Of a DNA stretch of 19,595 nucleotides, positions 1 to 6,305 are shown in pieces. The notes below the pieces were generated by a model, which had not been told where the DNA came from, ran no database searches, and saw only the letters and a list, made by a program, of their open reading frames with translations. The position numbers and the translations under genes are program-made. Position 1 is the stretch's first letter. The number at the start of each line of letters is the position of its first letter. The stretch is from UMGS1613 sp045636225 (lineage in GTDB: Bacteria; Bacillota_I; Bacilli_A; RF39; UBA660), in the NCBI GenBank assembly GCA_045636225.1, contig JAZTXB010000109.1:1-19595 (forward strand), read 5' to 3'.

Positions 1-284
1 ATATTTTTACCTTCTTTTTTCTTATTACAACAATCTAATATTCTTTTTTCTAAATCATCAAAATCAAATGGTTTTAATATATAATAGTTCACTCCATAAT
101 CAGACACTTCTCTAATTACTTCAGATGTATTATAGCTAGTAGCAACTAGTTATAATACAAGTGAAGTAATTAGAGAAGTATCTGATTATGGAGTAAATTA
201 TTATATATTAAAACCTTTTGATTTTGATGATTTAGAAAAAAGAATACTAGATTGTTGTAATAAGAAAAAAGAAGGTAAAAATAT
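1..284. repeat. Long inverted repeat of two spo0A alleles
   Basis: Bases 1-140 are the reverse complement of 145-284, with a 4-base centre (141-144) and 8 mismatches. Read in the Spo0A frame, every mismatch is synonymous: Leu tta/cta, Pro cca/cct, Val gtg/gta twice, Asn aac/aat, Ser tct/agt, Ser agc/agt. The left arm may continue beyond the window. The arms are therefore two diverged, selected alleles of one gene joined head to head, not a simple copied hairpin. An assembly chimera between strains is the leading explanation. A genuine second copy is possible. Confidence 0.95.
3..149 (-). pseudogene. spo0A: Partial spo0A allele, receiver-domain end, opposite strand
   Basis: Read on the minus strand, this arm encodes the end of a response-regulator receiver domain, starting LVATSYNTSEV and passing through the conserved LKPFD motif (the KPF lysine is the usual receiver-domain Lys). 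It runs off the window at base 1. Upstream of the axis an in-frame TAA appears at once, so there is no start and no N-terminal receiver half. Its amino acids match the plus-strand copy throughout the shared part although 7 codons differ. It is either a fragment of a second spo0A or a strain allele joined by mis-assembly. Confidence 0.7.
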
Positions 285-654
285 AGATTTACACTATAAT
301 AATCTTCAAATTAGTATTACTAAAATATTACATGAACTAGGTATTCCATCACATATAAAGGGTTATCAATATATAAGAGATGGTGTAGGTTTAATATTTG
401 AAAATCCTGATATGATAGGTGGAATAACTAAAGAATTATATCCAGAACTAGCTAATAAATTTGCTACAACTGTATCTCGTGTTGAAAGAGCAATACGCCA
501 TGCAATAGAAGTTAGTTGGAATAGAGGTAATTGGGATTTAATGGAAGAAATATTTGGTAATAGTGTTGATATTGATAGAGCTAAACCAACTAATTCTGAA
601 TTTATAGTAACAGTTGCTGATAAACTTAGATTAGATTATCATAGAGTTAGATAA
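136..654 (+). CDS. spo0A: Spo0A sporulation response regulator, 3' part
   Basis: Master regulator of entry into sporulation. When phosphorylated it binds 0A boxes (TGTCGAA) and activates or represses promoters. The frame is open from 136 and the first in-frame ATG is only at 412, but homology is continuous well before that. It begins in the receiver domain (LVATSYNTSEV, then the LKPFD motif near 205-219), crosses a short linker, and enters the Spo0A-specific C-terminal DNA-binding domain. The recognition helix region has the diagnostic SRVERAIRHAIEV stretch and the end has AKPTNSEFIVTVADKLRL. The 5' half, with the phosphorylated Asp, is missing because the sequence turns into the inverted repeat at 136-149; a TAG lies just upstream in frame. 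A terminator follows directly. A perfect 0A box lies upstream of the STAS/sigma operon in this window, which suggests one direct target. Family assignment is secure; truncation here is probably an assembly or rearrangement effect. Confidence 0.93.
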   Translation, partial: LVATSYNTSEVIREVSDYGVNYYILKPFDFDDLEKRILDCCNKKKEGKNIDLHYNNLQISITKILHELGIPSHIKGYQYIRDGVGLIFENPDMIGGITKELYPELANKFATTVSRVERAIRHAIEVSWNRGNWDLMEEIFGNSVDIDRAKPTNSEFIVTVADKLRLDYHRVR

Positions 655-664
655 AAAAATGTAT

Positions 665-694
665 AAAAAGAAAAGAAATACTTTTCTTTTTTTT
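665..694 (+). terminator. Rho-independent terminator after spo0A
   Basis: A perfect 11-bp stem (665-675 with 681-691) around a 5-base loop AAATA, running into a T tract. The stem is almost all A/T, so it is weak, but it sits 10 bases after the spo0A stop. Confidence 0.75.
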
Positions 695-700
695 AAAATA

Positions 701-709
701 TGCTATAAT
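701..709 (+). promoter_or_regulatory. Extended -10 promoter TGCTATAAT
   Basis: A TGN plus a perfect TATAAT, with no good -35 at the usual distance. The expected transcript start (about 716) falls right at the AGGGTGAT ribosome site (717-724) of the gene at 728, so the leader is almost nothing but the ribosome site. Confidence 0.7.
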
Positions 710-727
710 TAATATTAGGGTGATGAT

Positions 728-1270
728 ATGAACTCTTTAGAAGAAATTAAAGAAAGTTTACAAAGTAATCCTAATTTAAATGATGATATGAGAGAAAAGT
801 TATTTGAGTTAGTAACAATTTTTAACAAAAAATTACCTGAAGTTAATTTATCAAAACTAAATGGAAAATTGAAAACAGTAAAAATAGGTAGAATGAGTAG
901 ATTTGAACGAAAAGGCGTATATTCTTATGATTTGTTAAAAAATGAAATATTGTTTACTACTAGTTTAAAAGATAATTATGATATAGATCATTTATTTATG
1001 AAAGCGATTTTAGAGATGTCTACTGCAACAAATTCGTTTACTGGATTTAATTCAGATGAAAGATTAAAAGCACTTAATTTAGCATATACAGAGATACTTT
1101 CTAATTATATAGTTGGGAATGAAGGGGATTCTGACTTAGAAGAAGAAATGTTAGTAACAAATCTTTTAAGTCATATTATTGGCAAGGATTCTATGTTTAA
1201 TTCGTATTTTACGAATGATGGAGGGCCTATAATACAAGCTATGCAAGATGCGGAGGTAGGAATGTTATGA
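728..1270 (+). CDS. Unknown protein, possible inactive metalloprotease-like fold
   Basis: 180 residues, well supported by AGGGTGAT eight bases before the ATG and by an extended -10 box. No signal peptide or membrane segment is visible, so it is probably cytoplasmic. I do not firmly recognise the family. The middle (about 85-128) reads IDHLFMKAILEMSTATN, then GF, then LNLAYTEILSNYI. This has the layout of small Firmicutes proteins with an HELLHMAS-type zinc helix followed by an LNEGYTE helix. Here the zinc-helix His/Glu/His positions are Lys, Ala and Glu, and the later Glu is Leu, so if related it has lost catalysis. That comparison comes from memory of the pattern and is tentative. The stop overlaps the next start (ATGA), so the two genes are translationally coupled and probably work together. 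Confidence 0.85.
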   Translation: MNSLEEIKESLQSNPNLNDDMREKLFELVTIFNKKLPEVNLSKLNGKLKTVKIGRMSRFERKGVYSYDLLKNEILFTTSLKDNYDIDHLFMKAILEMSTATNSFTGFNSDERLKALNLAYTEILSNYIVGNEGDSDLEEEMLVTNLLSHIIGKDSMFNSYFTNDGGPIIQAMQDAEVGML

Positions 1271-1650
1271 TTAATGCTATAGGGAAAAGAAAAAGTGATG
1301 AGATATTTAATGCTTTAAATAGACTAAATGAGGCGAAACAAACAGGAAGTTTACAAGATACTGAACTTTCAAAACTTATAGAATCAGTTGGAGATGTATT
1401 TGTAAATAAAGTAAGACAAGGTGCTGTTACTAATGATGAAATAGAATCTGTTGATGCTTATTTAACAGGATTTACAGGTGAAAATAAAGATAAATATTTC
1501 GCTTTTCCACATAAGGAATTAGATAATGCTGCAAAAATGTTTATAACAAAGACTCATATAGCAAAAAGAGAAATAGATGATAGAAAATTTTATTCAGAAG
1601 CTATAATGAATTCTGAAAGCTATGAAAAAACATTCAGTAAATCATTGTAA
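1267..1650 (+). CDS. Unknown small protein coupled to the upstream gene
   Basis: 127 residues, not recognised. It starts inside the stop of the previous gene (4-base ATGA overlap), with GGAGGTAGGAATGTT just ahead of the ATG supplying the ribosome site. The sequence is mostly helical and charged, with no Cys, no membrane segment and no signal peptide. Helices are predictable at about 5-45 (NALNRLNEAKQ, LSKLIESVGDVFVNKV) and 85-125. A strong terminator follows at once, so the pair 728-1650 forms a self-contained two-gene transcription unit. Coupled translation suggests a stoichiometric partner of the 180-residue protein, but nothing in the sequence tells the function. Confidence 0.85.
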   Translation: MINAIGKRKSDEIFNALNRLNEAKQTGSLQDTELSKLIESVGDVFVNKVRQGAVTNDEIESVDAYLTGFTGENKDKYFAFPHKELDNAAKMFITKTHIAKREIDDRKFYSEAIMNSESYEKTFSKSL

Positions 1651-1662
1651 TAAAAAAACGTA

Positions 1663-1699
1663 AACAAGTTATATTTTTACAAAATATAACTTGTTTTTT
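1663..1699 (+). terminator. Strong rho-independent terminator
   Basis: A perfect 14-bp stem (1663-1676 with 1682-1695), loop TTACA, T run 1694-1699. It ends the 728-1650 unit. A longer reading frame for the next gene opens at an in-frame codon at 1691, inside this hairpin, which rules that out as a start. Confidence 0.92.
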
Positions 1700-1713
1700 G
1701 TTATGAAAAATAA

Positions 1714-1719
1714 TATAAT
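1714..1719 (+). promoter_or_regulatory. Candidate -10 box for the pilin operon
   Basis: A perfect TATAAT between the terminator and the TAGGTGAT ribosome site of the gene at 1742. There is no TG extension and no clear -35, so it is only a candidate. Confidence 0.45.
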
Positions 1720-1741
1720 AAATTATAGAATAGGTGATAAT

Positions 1742-3448
1742 ATGAAAAAAGGATTTACATTAATAGAGCTACTCGCAGTAATAGTAATACTCGCAATCAT
1801 AGCTTCAATTGCTATTCCAATAGTATTAGATATAATAGATGATGCAAAGAAAACCTCTTTAAAAGCAACTTTAAATAATATAGAAAAAGCAGTAAATCTT
1901 TATTATCATAAATCTCCTTTAACAGAAAATAAAATATTTGAATGTAGTAATGATAAATGTGAAGATGAATTAGGAAATAAATTAGATATAAAAGGTAAAG
2001 TACCTTCTAGTGGAAGTATAAATATATCTAAATCAGGATACATAACATATGATTCAATAATATTAGATGGATATTTATGTGATAAATATGATGGAGAATT
2101 TATATGTAATAAAACAGATAAAAATATTATAAACACAAAAGAAGAATCAATAATAATAAATAATTCAAAAGAGGTATTAAGTAATTATAAAATATATGGT
2201 AATAGTGTACAAGAGGGAACACCTACACCCATTACACCTGTTGAAATTGAAAGTGTGGGAGATAAGACAAAGAATTTAGTTAATAGCAAAAATTTAGTTT
2301 TAGGTAACTTAAACCTAGATGGAACTATAAATTATGCTGTTAATTACAGAGTAACTACAGAAGAATATATTGAAGTAAAACCAAATACAACTTATATTTG
2401 TTCGGGTAAAAGAACAGATAATACTCTTTTATCTGCTGTTATTGTTGAGTATGATGAAAACAAGACTTTTTTACTAAGAAGCACTAAACATAGGGTACCA
2501 CTAACAACTTCCGAAAATACTAAATATGTTAGAGTTACTTATTTTAATACTGATAATTTAATAGTTCCTTTAGAAGATTATATTGATATTCAACTAGAAA
2601 TAGGAGAGGTTATAACAAAATACGAGCCATATGGTTATAAAATACCAGTTGAGGTAACCGGCAAAAATTTGTTTGATGAAACAACAAAAGTAGTTAATGA
2701 ATATATAAATAGTAGTGGTGTAGAAACTCATTCAATTAATTTTTTTAGAACAGATTATTTTGATGTATTACCAAATACTAAATATTTAATTAAATTTTAC
2801 TCATCTATGGAAAATATAGTTTCTTTTTCTTGGTATGATGAAAATAAAAATTTTATTTCTCGCACAAGTTCTTCTTTGACTACTCCAAGCAATATTAATT
2901 TTGATGTTATATCGCCAAGTGATGCTAGATATGGTATTTGTAATGTTTTTTTAGATGCAACAAATATATTAATAACAGAATATGAACCATATGTAGAGCC
3001 AGTAACAACCAATATATATCTAGATGAACCATTAAGAAAAACAGGTAATTATGTAGATTATGTAGATTATAAAAATAAATTATTAGTAAAAAATGTAGGA
3101 GTACTAAAATTAATAGGAGAAGAGAACTGGGAAAAAGAAAATGATTATTATTCATTAAAGTTAGATAATTATCCTAAATTAGATAAAGAAATATCAATAT
3201 CAAATTATTTAGAATATGGAAATAATTTTTGGTATGAAAAGGATAAATTAAAAATAAAAATAGAGGGAATAAATGATATAGAAACATTTAAGGATTGGTT
3301 AAGAAGTAATCATGTAGAAATATATTATCCACTTAAAAAAAGTGTAATAAGTGATATAGAATTACCGGAAATTAAATTACTAAATAATTATTCAAAAATA
3401 AATTTTGAAACTAAAGTTACTCCAAGTAATGTATTATTAGAATATTAA
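1742..3448 (+). CDS. Prepilin-like protein with phage tail-type C-terminal modules
   Basis: The start is ATG 1742, with AGGTGAT nine bases upstream. Translation from 1691 would begin inside a terminator. 568 residues. Residues 1-30 are a class III (type IV pilin/pseudopilin) signal: MKKG, cleavage expected before FTLIE with Glu at mature position +5, then a hydrophobic helix. Residues 35-125 are a small pilin-like body with Cys pairs (68/73 and 113/122). From about 148 the protein changes character: YKIYGNSVQEGTPTPITPVE, then two related modules (about 175-300 and 307-420). Each module has a KNL start, a [IF][ED]VxPNTxY strand, YDENKxF, and ends in a YEPY motif. These are typical of receptor-binding or minor tail proteins of Firmicutes phages, whose modules resemble carbohydrate-binding beta-sandwiches. 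Inference: a surface-exposed pilus-type adhesin. The next gene follows after 17 bases and starts with nearly the same DNA. No prepilin peptidase or assembly ATPase is in the window. Confidence 0.9.
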   Translation: MKKGFTLIELLAVIVILAIIASIAIPIVLDIIDDAKKTSLKATLNNIEKAVNLYYHKSPLTENKIFECSNDKCEDELGNKLDIKGKVPSSGSINISKSGYITYDSIILDGYLCDKYDGEFICNKTDKNIINTKEESIIINNSKEVLSNYKIYGNSVQEGTPTPITPVEIESVGDKTKNLVNSKNLVLGNLNLDGTINYAVNYRVTTEEYIEVKPNTTYICSGKRTDNTLLSAVIVEYDENKTFLLRSTKHRVPLTTSENTKYVRVTYFNTDNLIVPLEDYIDIQLEIGEVITKYEPYGYKIPVEVTGKNLFDETTKVVNEYINSSGVETHSINFFRTDYFDVLPNTKYLIKFYSSMENIVSFSWYDENKNFISRTSSSLTTPSNINFDVISPSDARYGICNVFLDATNILITEYEPYVEPVTTNIYLDEPLRKTGNYVDYVDYKNKLLVKNVGVLKLIGEENWEKENDYYSLKLDNYPKLDKEISISNYLEYGNNFWYEKDKLKIKIEGINDIETFKDWLRSNHVEIYYPLKKSVISDIELPEIKLLNNYSKINFETKVTPSNVLLEY

Positions 3449-3465
3449 AGAATAGGAGAGACAGA

Positions 3466-4719
3466 ATGAGAAAAGGTTTTACGTTAATAGAGCTACTCGC
3501 AGTAATAGTAATACTAGCAATTATCGCACTAATTGCAACGCCAATAGTACTAAATATAATAAATGATGCAAGAGAGTCAAGTACACTAAGAAGTGCAGAT
3601 TTTTATTTGGATGCAGTAGAGTATACAATAGCAGATGCCACACTAAATAAAGGTGGAATAAAAAATGGTACATATAGAGTAATAGAAGATGGAAATATAT
3701 GTATAGGTACACTTTCTAATAAAGTATGTGATGGTAAAGTATTAGAAGTAGAAGTAAATGGTAAAAAACCGACTGGTGGTTATATAAAAATAGAAAATGG
3801 AAAAATAAAAGATATATCAATAAATTTAGATAATAAAGTAGTAATCAAAAATGAAAAAGGCGAATTAAAATATGAAGAAGAAAGCGACGTAAGTGATTTA
3901 CTAGCAATGGATTTTTATTTATATACCGTATTAGATAAAATTGGTTTAGCAAATGGTACATACCCCATAATGGAAAACGGAAATATATGCAAAATAGCTT
4001 TGGATAGTGATGGAACATGCTCTAAAACAGGTGAAGAAAGCAATACATTAGAAATAGAAGTAAATGGTAAAAAGCCAAGTGGTGGTTATATAACAATAGA
4101 AAATGGAAATATAACAGATATATCCATGGAATTAAATAATAACTTAATAACAAGAAATGATAAAGGCGAATTAGAGTTTAAAGTAGCGCCAGGATTATAT
4201 GATGAGAATGATAAGTTAATAATGTCTTGGGAAGAATTAACAAGTAAGACATTTACTTACGAAAAATATGTTGGTTATGATGATGTTACTGGTGTAGAAC
4301 TTTATGAAACAGTAACTTACAATATATTAAATGTTGGTGGTGGAGATTTGACTTCTAGTTTTAATCATGATACTTGGCAAAATGATAGCGCTGAACATCT
4401 TGTAGGTAAATTAGTAATAGATGATAGTGTAACAAGTATTGGCTATCATGCATTTTATGATTGTCCAAGTTTAACATCGATAATAATCCCATCAAGTGTA
4501 ACATACATTGATAGTTATGCATTTGCTGGTACAGGTTTAACATCAATAACAATCCCATCAAGTGTAACATACATTGGATATTCCGTATTTGATAGCATAT
4601 GGATGAAAACAATAAATTACAAAGGAACAGAGGAAAATTGGAATGCTATTTCTTATGATTGTTGGGAGGATGGTGCAATTCCTTCAGACCTAGTAATAAA
4701 TTATAATTATACAGGATAA
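3466..4719 (+). CDS. Prepilin-like protein with duplicated body and BspA-type LRR
   Basis: 417 residues; ATG preceded by AGGAGAG (3454-3460), 17 bases after the previous stop, so probably cotranscribed. It carries the class III prepilin signal (MRKG, cleavage before FTLIE, hydrophobic helix to about 30). The pilin body is present twice in tandem, about 45-136 and 147-238. Each copy has DFYL, NGTY, a short Cys loop (C78/C88, C175/C185), a VNGKKPxGGYIxIENG strand pair and KGEL. After APGLYDENDKLI a C-terminal BspA-like LRR_5 region (about 314-385) has repeats of the SVTSIGYHAF / LTSITIPSSV type, ending in NYKGTEENW as often seen in such proteins. LRR_5 proteins are usually surface adhesins of gut bacteria. 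Inference: a pilus-displayed or membrane-anchored adhesin. The domain calls are strong; ligand and assembly partners are unknown. Confidence 0.92.
   Translation: MRKGFTLIELLAVIVILAIIALIATPIVLNIINDARESSTLRSADFYLDAVEYTIADATLNKGGIKNGTYRVIEDGNICIGTLSNKVCDGKVLEVEVNGKKPTGGYIKIENGKIKDISINLDNKVVIKNEKGELKYEEESDVSDLLAMDFYLYTVLDKIGLANGTYPIMENGNICKIALDSDGTCSKTGEESNTLEIEVNGKKPSGGYITIENGNITDISMELNNNLITRNDKGELEFKVAPGLYDENDKLIMSWEELTSKTFTYEKYVGYDDVTGVELYETVTYNILNVGGGDLTSSFNHDTWQNDSAEHLVGKLVIDDSVTSIGYHAFYDCPSLTSIIIPSSVTYIDSYAFAGTGLTSITIPSSVTYIGYSVFDSIWMKTINYKGTEENWNAISYDCWEDGAIPSDLVINYNYTG
4469..4579 (+). repeat. Near-identical LRR-encoding DNA repeat, 66-base period
   Basis: Bases 4469-4513 recur at 4535-4579 with only two substitutions and one extra base near the end, spaced exactly 22 codons apart. 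They encode the LTSI..IPSSVTYI leucine-rich repeats. The low divergence suggests recent duplication and a potential for repeat-number change. Confidence 0.85.
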
Positions 4720-4836
4720 AATAATAATACTAATTGAAGTAAATCTTATTTTGTCAACTTTTAGCTATATTACAGAAAATTCTGAGATATTCGTGAAGTG
4801 GTTGGTTAAAACTTTAAATATAAATTTAATTAAATC

Positions 4837-4865
4837 TTGACTAAAATTATTAACTATAATAAAAT
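4837..4865 (+). promoter_or_regulatory. Sigma-A promoter TTGACT-17-TAAAAT
   Basis: TTGACT at 4837-4842, a 17-base spacer, TAAAAT at 4860-4865. It is followed by a GGAGG ribosome site (4898-4902) for the gene at 4908. This is one of the few promoters here with a proper -35 box. The stretch 4720-4836 shows no gene and no clear terminator for the pilin genes. Confidence 0.75.
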
Positions 4866-4907
4866 TAGTTTGTAAGAGAGAAGATATAAATCGGACTGGA
4901 GGTTTAT

Positions 4908-5159
4908 ATGAAACATAATGTTGATTTAGTTAAATTTAATTTAACACCAACTATGACTGAAGAACTAATAAAATTCAATAATTTAAAGAAAGAATTAATT
5001 AAATTAAAAGCAAGAAAAATATTAACTAATATAGAAAAGAAAAAAATAAGTGAACTTGAAAATAAATTATATGAATCCAGAAAAAAGTTCATAAATGAAT
5101 TTAGAAAAAATAATAAAGAAGAAATATTAGAGTATTTAAGACTAAAAGATCAATTTTGA
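4908..5159 (+). CDS. Small helical protein, FNLT family (chromosomal copy)
   Basis: 83 residues, Lys/Glu-rich, no Cys; almost certainly helical with a coiled-coil centre (about 20-70). Not a family I can name. It shares a pattern with the 76-residue product at 6719-6949, inside the mobile element: [VL][KR]FNLTxxM near the N-terminus, and FxxEFxKxNxExIxxYxxL near the C-terminus. So it is one member of a small paralogous family. It is monocistronic, with its own sigma-A promoter and a terminator that overlaps its stop codon. The neighbouring sporulation operon does not prove a sporulation role. Confidence 0.85.
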   Translation: MKHNVDLVKFNLTPTMTEELIKFNNLKKELIKLKARKILTNIEKKKISELENKLYESRKKFINEFRKNNKEEILEYLRLKDQF

Positions 5160-5170
5160 TCTTTTTTTTT
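5144..5170 (+). terminator. Terminator overlapping the stop codon
   Basis: AAAAGATCAA (5144-5153) pairs with TTGATCTTTT (5156-5165), followed by T to 5170. The TGA stop (5157-5159) lies inside the stem, so the last codons double as terminator sequence. Confidence 0.85.
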
Positions 5171-5177
5171 GTTTTAA

Positions 5178-5206
5178 AAAGGATTTTTAATTTTTATATA
5201 GAATAA
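5178..5206 (+). promoter_or_regulatory. Sigma-H-type promoter for the STAS/sigma operon
   Basis: AAAGGATTT (5178-5186), an 11-base spacer, then ATAGAATAA (5198-5206). This matches the Bacillus sigma-H consensus RNAGGAWWW-N11/12-RNNGAATWW at all fixed positions. In B. subtilis the spoIIA operon is transcribed by sigma-H, so the match fits the downstream genes. No experiment supports it here. Confidence 0.7.
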
Positions 5207-5238
5207 TATATATGAAAGGAAAAAAGATTTTCTAGTTT

Positions 5239-5278
5239 TGTCGAAGTTGTATAAATCTAAAAAAATATGTGCTAAATT
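5239..5278 (+). promoter_or_regulatory. Perfect 0A box plus extended -10 promoter
   Basis: TGTCGAA at 5239-5245 is an exact Spo0A box. Downstream, TGCTAAATT (5270-5278) is an extended -10 with no proper -35. The box would lie about 40-46 bases before the expected start (near 5285), the usual place for Spo0A to stimulate sigma-A polymerase at a promoter with a poor -35. Transcripts from here would start beside the GGAAGGTGA ribosome site. Confidence 0.65.
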
Positions 5279-5296
5279 AAATAGGAAGGTGAATAT

Positions 5297-5644
5297 ATGT
5301 TAAATGTAGGAACTGAGTTTAGAAAAGGAATTTTATTTGTTAGACTTAAAGGACACTTAAATAAAGATACAGTTTATAAGTTAAATAAAAAAGTAACTAA
5401 CTTAGTAAAAGAAAGTGGGATAAGGAATATAGTATTTAATTTTACTAATTTAAAATCAATAGATATTAAAGGTATAAATTCAATATTTTATAATTATGAA
5501 TTATGTAAAAATAATGAGGGTATGAGTTTGTTTTGTGGTAATAATGATAATATTAAGTCAAAATTAAAAAAGAGTAGACTAATAAATTATGTGTATGAAA
5601 TAAAAGATGAATTAAGTGCGATAAGGATACTAAATTTAAGGTGA
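5297..5644 (+). CDS. spoIIAA: STAS-domain protein, SpoIIAA-like, lacking the phospho-serine
   Basis: 115 residues, collinear with anti-anti-sigma factor SpoIIAA over its whole length. The strand IRNIVFNFTNLKSID aligns with the SpoIIAA strand IRHIVLNL..., and the tail SRLINYVYEI..ELSAIRIL aligns with the SpoIIAA end. Known role of the family: the unphosphorylated form binds the kinase/anti-sigma SpoIIAB and frees sigma-F; SpoIIAB inactivates it by phosphorylating Ser58 in the motif DSSG. Here the motif is D-I-K-G (residues 56-59), so the phosphorylatable Ser is Lys. The gene that should follow, spoIIAB, is absent: the sigma gene starts 4 bases after this stop, with AAGGTGA overlapping the TGA. 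Inference: a phosphorylation-independent version, or a protein with a changed partner. The sigma-H-like promoter and 0A box upstream fit control at the onset of sporulation. Confidence 0.85.
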   Translation: MLNVGTEFRKGILFVRLKGHLNKDTVYKLNKKVTNLVKESGIRNIVFNFTNLKSIDIKGINSIFYNYELCKNNEGMSLFCGNNDNIKSKLKKSRLINYVYEIKDELSAIRILNLR

Positions 5645-5648
5645 GAAT

Positions 5649-6305
5649 ATGGATGAAATAACTAATTTACTATTGAATAATGAAAAATTAATTTATTCTA
5701 TTACTAATTATTTTAAAAACTATAATAGTCGTGAAGATTTATATCAAGCTGGTTGTTTAGGGTTAATTAATGCATATAAAAGATATAATCCTAATATGAA
5801 TTGTAAATTTACTACATATGCATATCCTTATATATTAGGTGAAATGAGAAAATTAGTAAGAGAAGATAAGGGATTAAAAATAAGTAGAGAAATATCTAAA
5901 TTAAATTTAAAGATAGAAAAGGCTTATATACTTTTAAGTCAAAAATTAATGAAAGAACCAAGTATAGAAGAAATAGCTAATTTTTTAGAAATACCAGAAT
6001 ACTATGTAAGTGAAGCAATACTTAGCTTAAATAAAATAAAAAGTATAGATGAACCTGTAAGCTCGGATGGAAAAGAGATTACACTTCAAGATATAATAGG
6101 TGAAAGTAATAATATTGATGATTTAATACTACTTAGAGAAACATTAAGCAATTTAAGTGAAGATGAAAAAGAATTAATAAATAATAGGTATGTAAATGAT
6201 TATACTCAATCAGAGACATCTAAATTAGTTGGAATGAGTCAAGTACAAGTTTCTAGAAAAGAACATAAAATATTAGAAAAACTTAAACAAAAAATGTGTG
6301 TTTAA
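5649..6305 (+). CDS. sigF: Forespore-type sigma factor, SigF/SigG family
   Basis: 218 residues; a sigma-70 factor without regions 1.1 and 1.2, the usual size of SigF/SigG/SigB. Region 2 is at about 28-73 (EDLYQAGCLGLINAYKRY, FTTYAYPYILGEMRKLVRED: core binding and -10 recognition). Region 3 spans about 80-130 and region 4 about 160-215, with the helix-turn-helix YTQSETSKLVGMSQVQVSR for the -35. SQVQVSR is typical of SigF/SigG. The sigF call rests on position: it follows the SpoIIAA-like gene by 4 bases, as in spoIIA operons, but with no spoIIAB between. SigG is the main alternative. How its activity is confined to the forespore without a neighbouring SpoIIAB cannot be told; the anti-sigma could lie elsewhere. 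A terminator overlaps its 3' end. Confidence 0.9.
   Translation: MDEITNLLLNNEKLIYSITNYFKNYNSREDLYQAGCLGLINAYKRYNPNMNCKFTTYAYPYILGEMRKLVREDKGLKISREISKLNLKIEKAYILLSQKLMKEPSIEEIANFLEIPEYYVSEAILSLNKIKSIDEPVSSDGKEITLQDIIGESNNIDDLILLRETLSNLSEDEKELINNRYVNDYTQSETSKLVGMSQVQVSRKEHKILEKLKQKMCV

Noticed and set aside
728..1270. Alternative genetic code with TGA as Trp
   Set aside because: TGA ends several genes at terminators or at ATGA overlaps, and Trp is encoded by TGG throughout.
1691..1741. Longer start for the first pilin gene
   Set aside because: It would begin inside a perfect terminator hairpin and lacks a ribosome site; ATG 1742 has AGGTGAT and gives the classic MKKGFTLIE start.
4440..4600. 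CRISPR-like repeats
   Set aside because: Only two nearly identical units, in frame and encoding leucine-rich repeats.
4752..4758. Possible 0A box TGTCAAC
   Set aside because: One base off the TGTCRAA consensus and about 80 bases before the nearest -35, so no regulatory geometry supports it.
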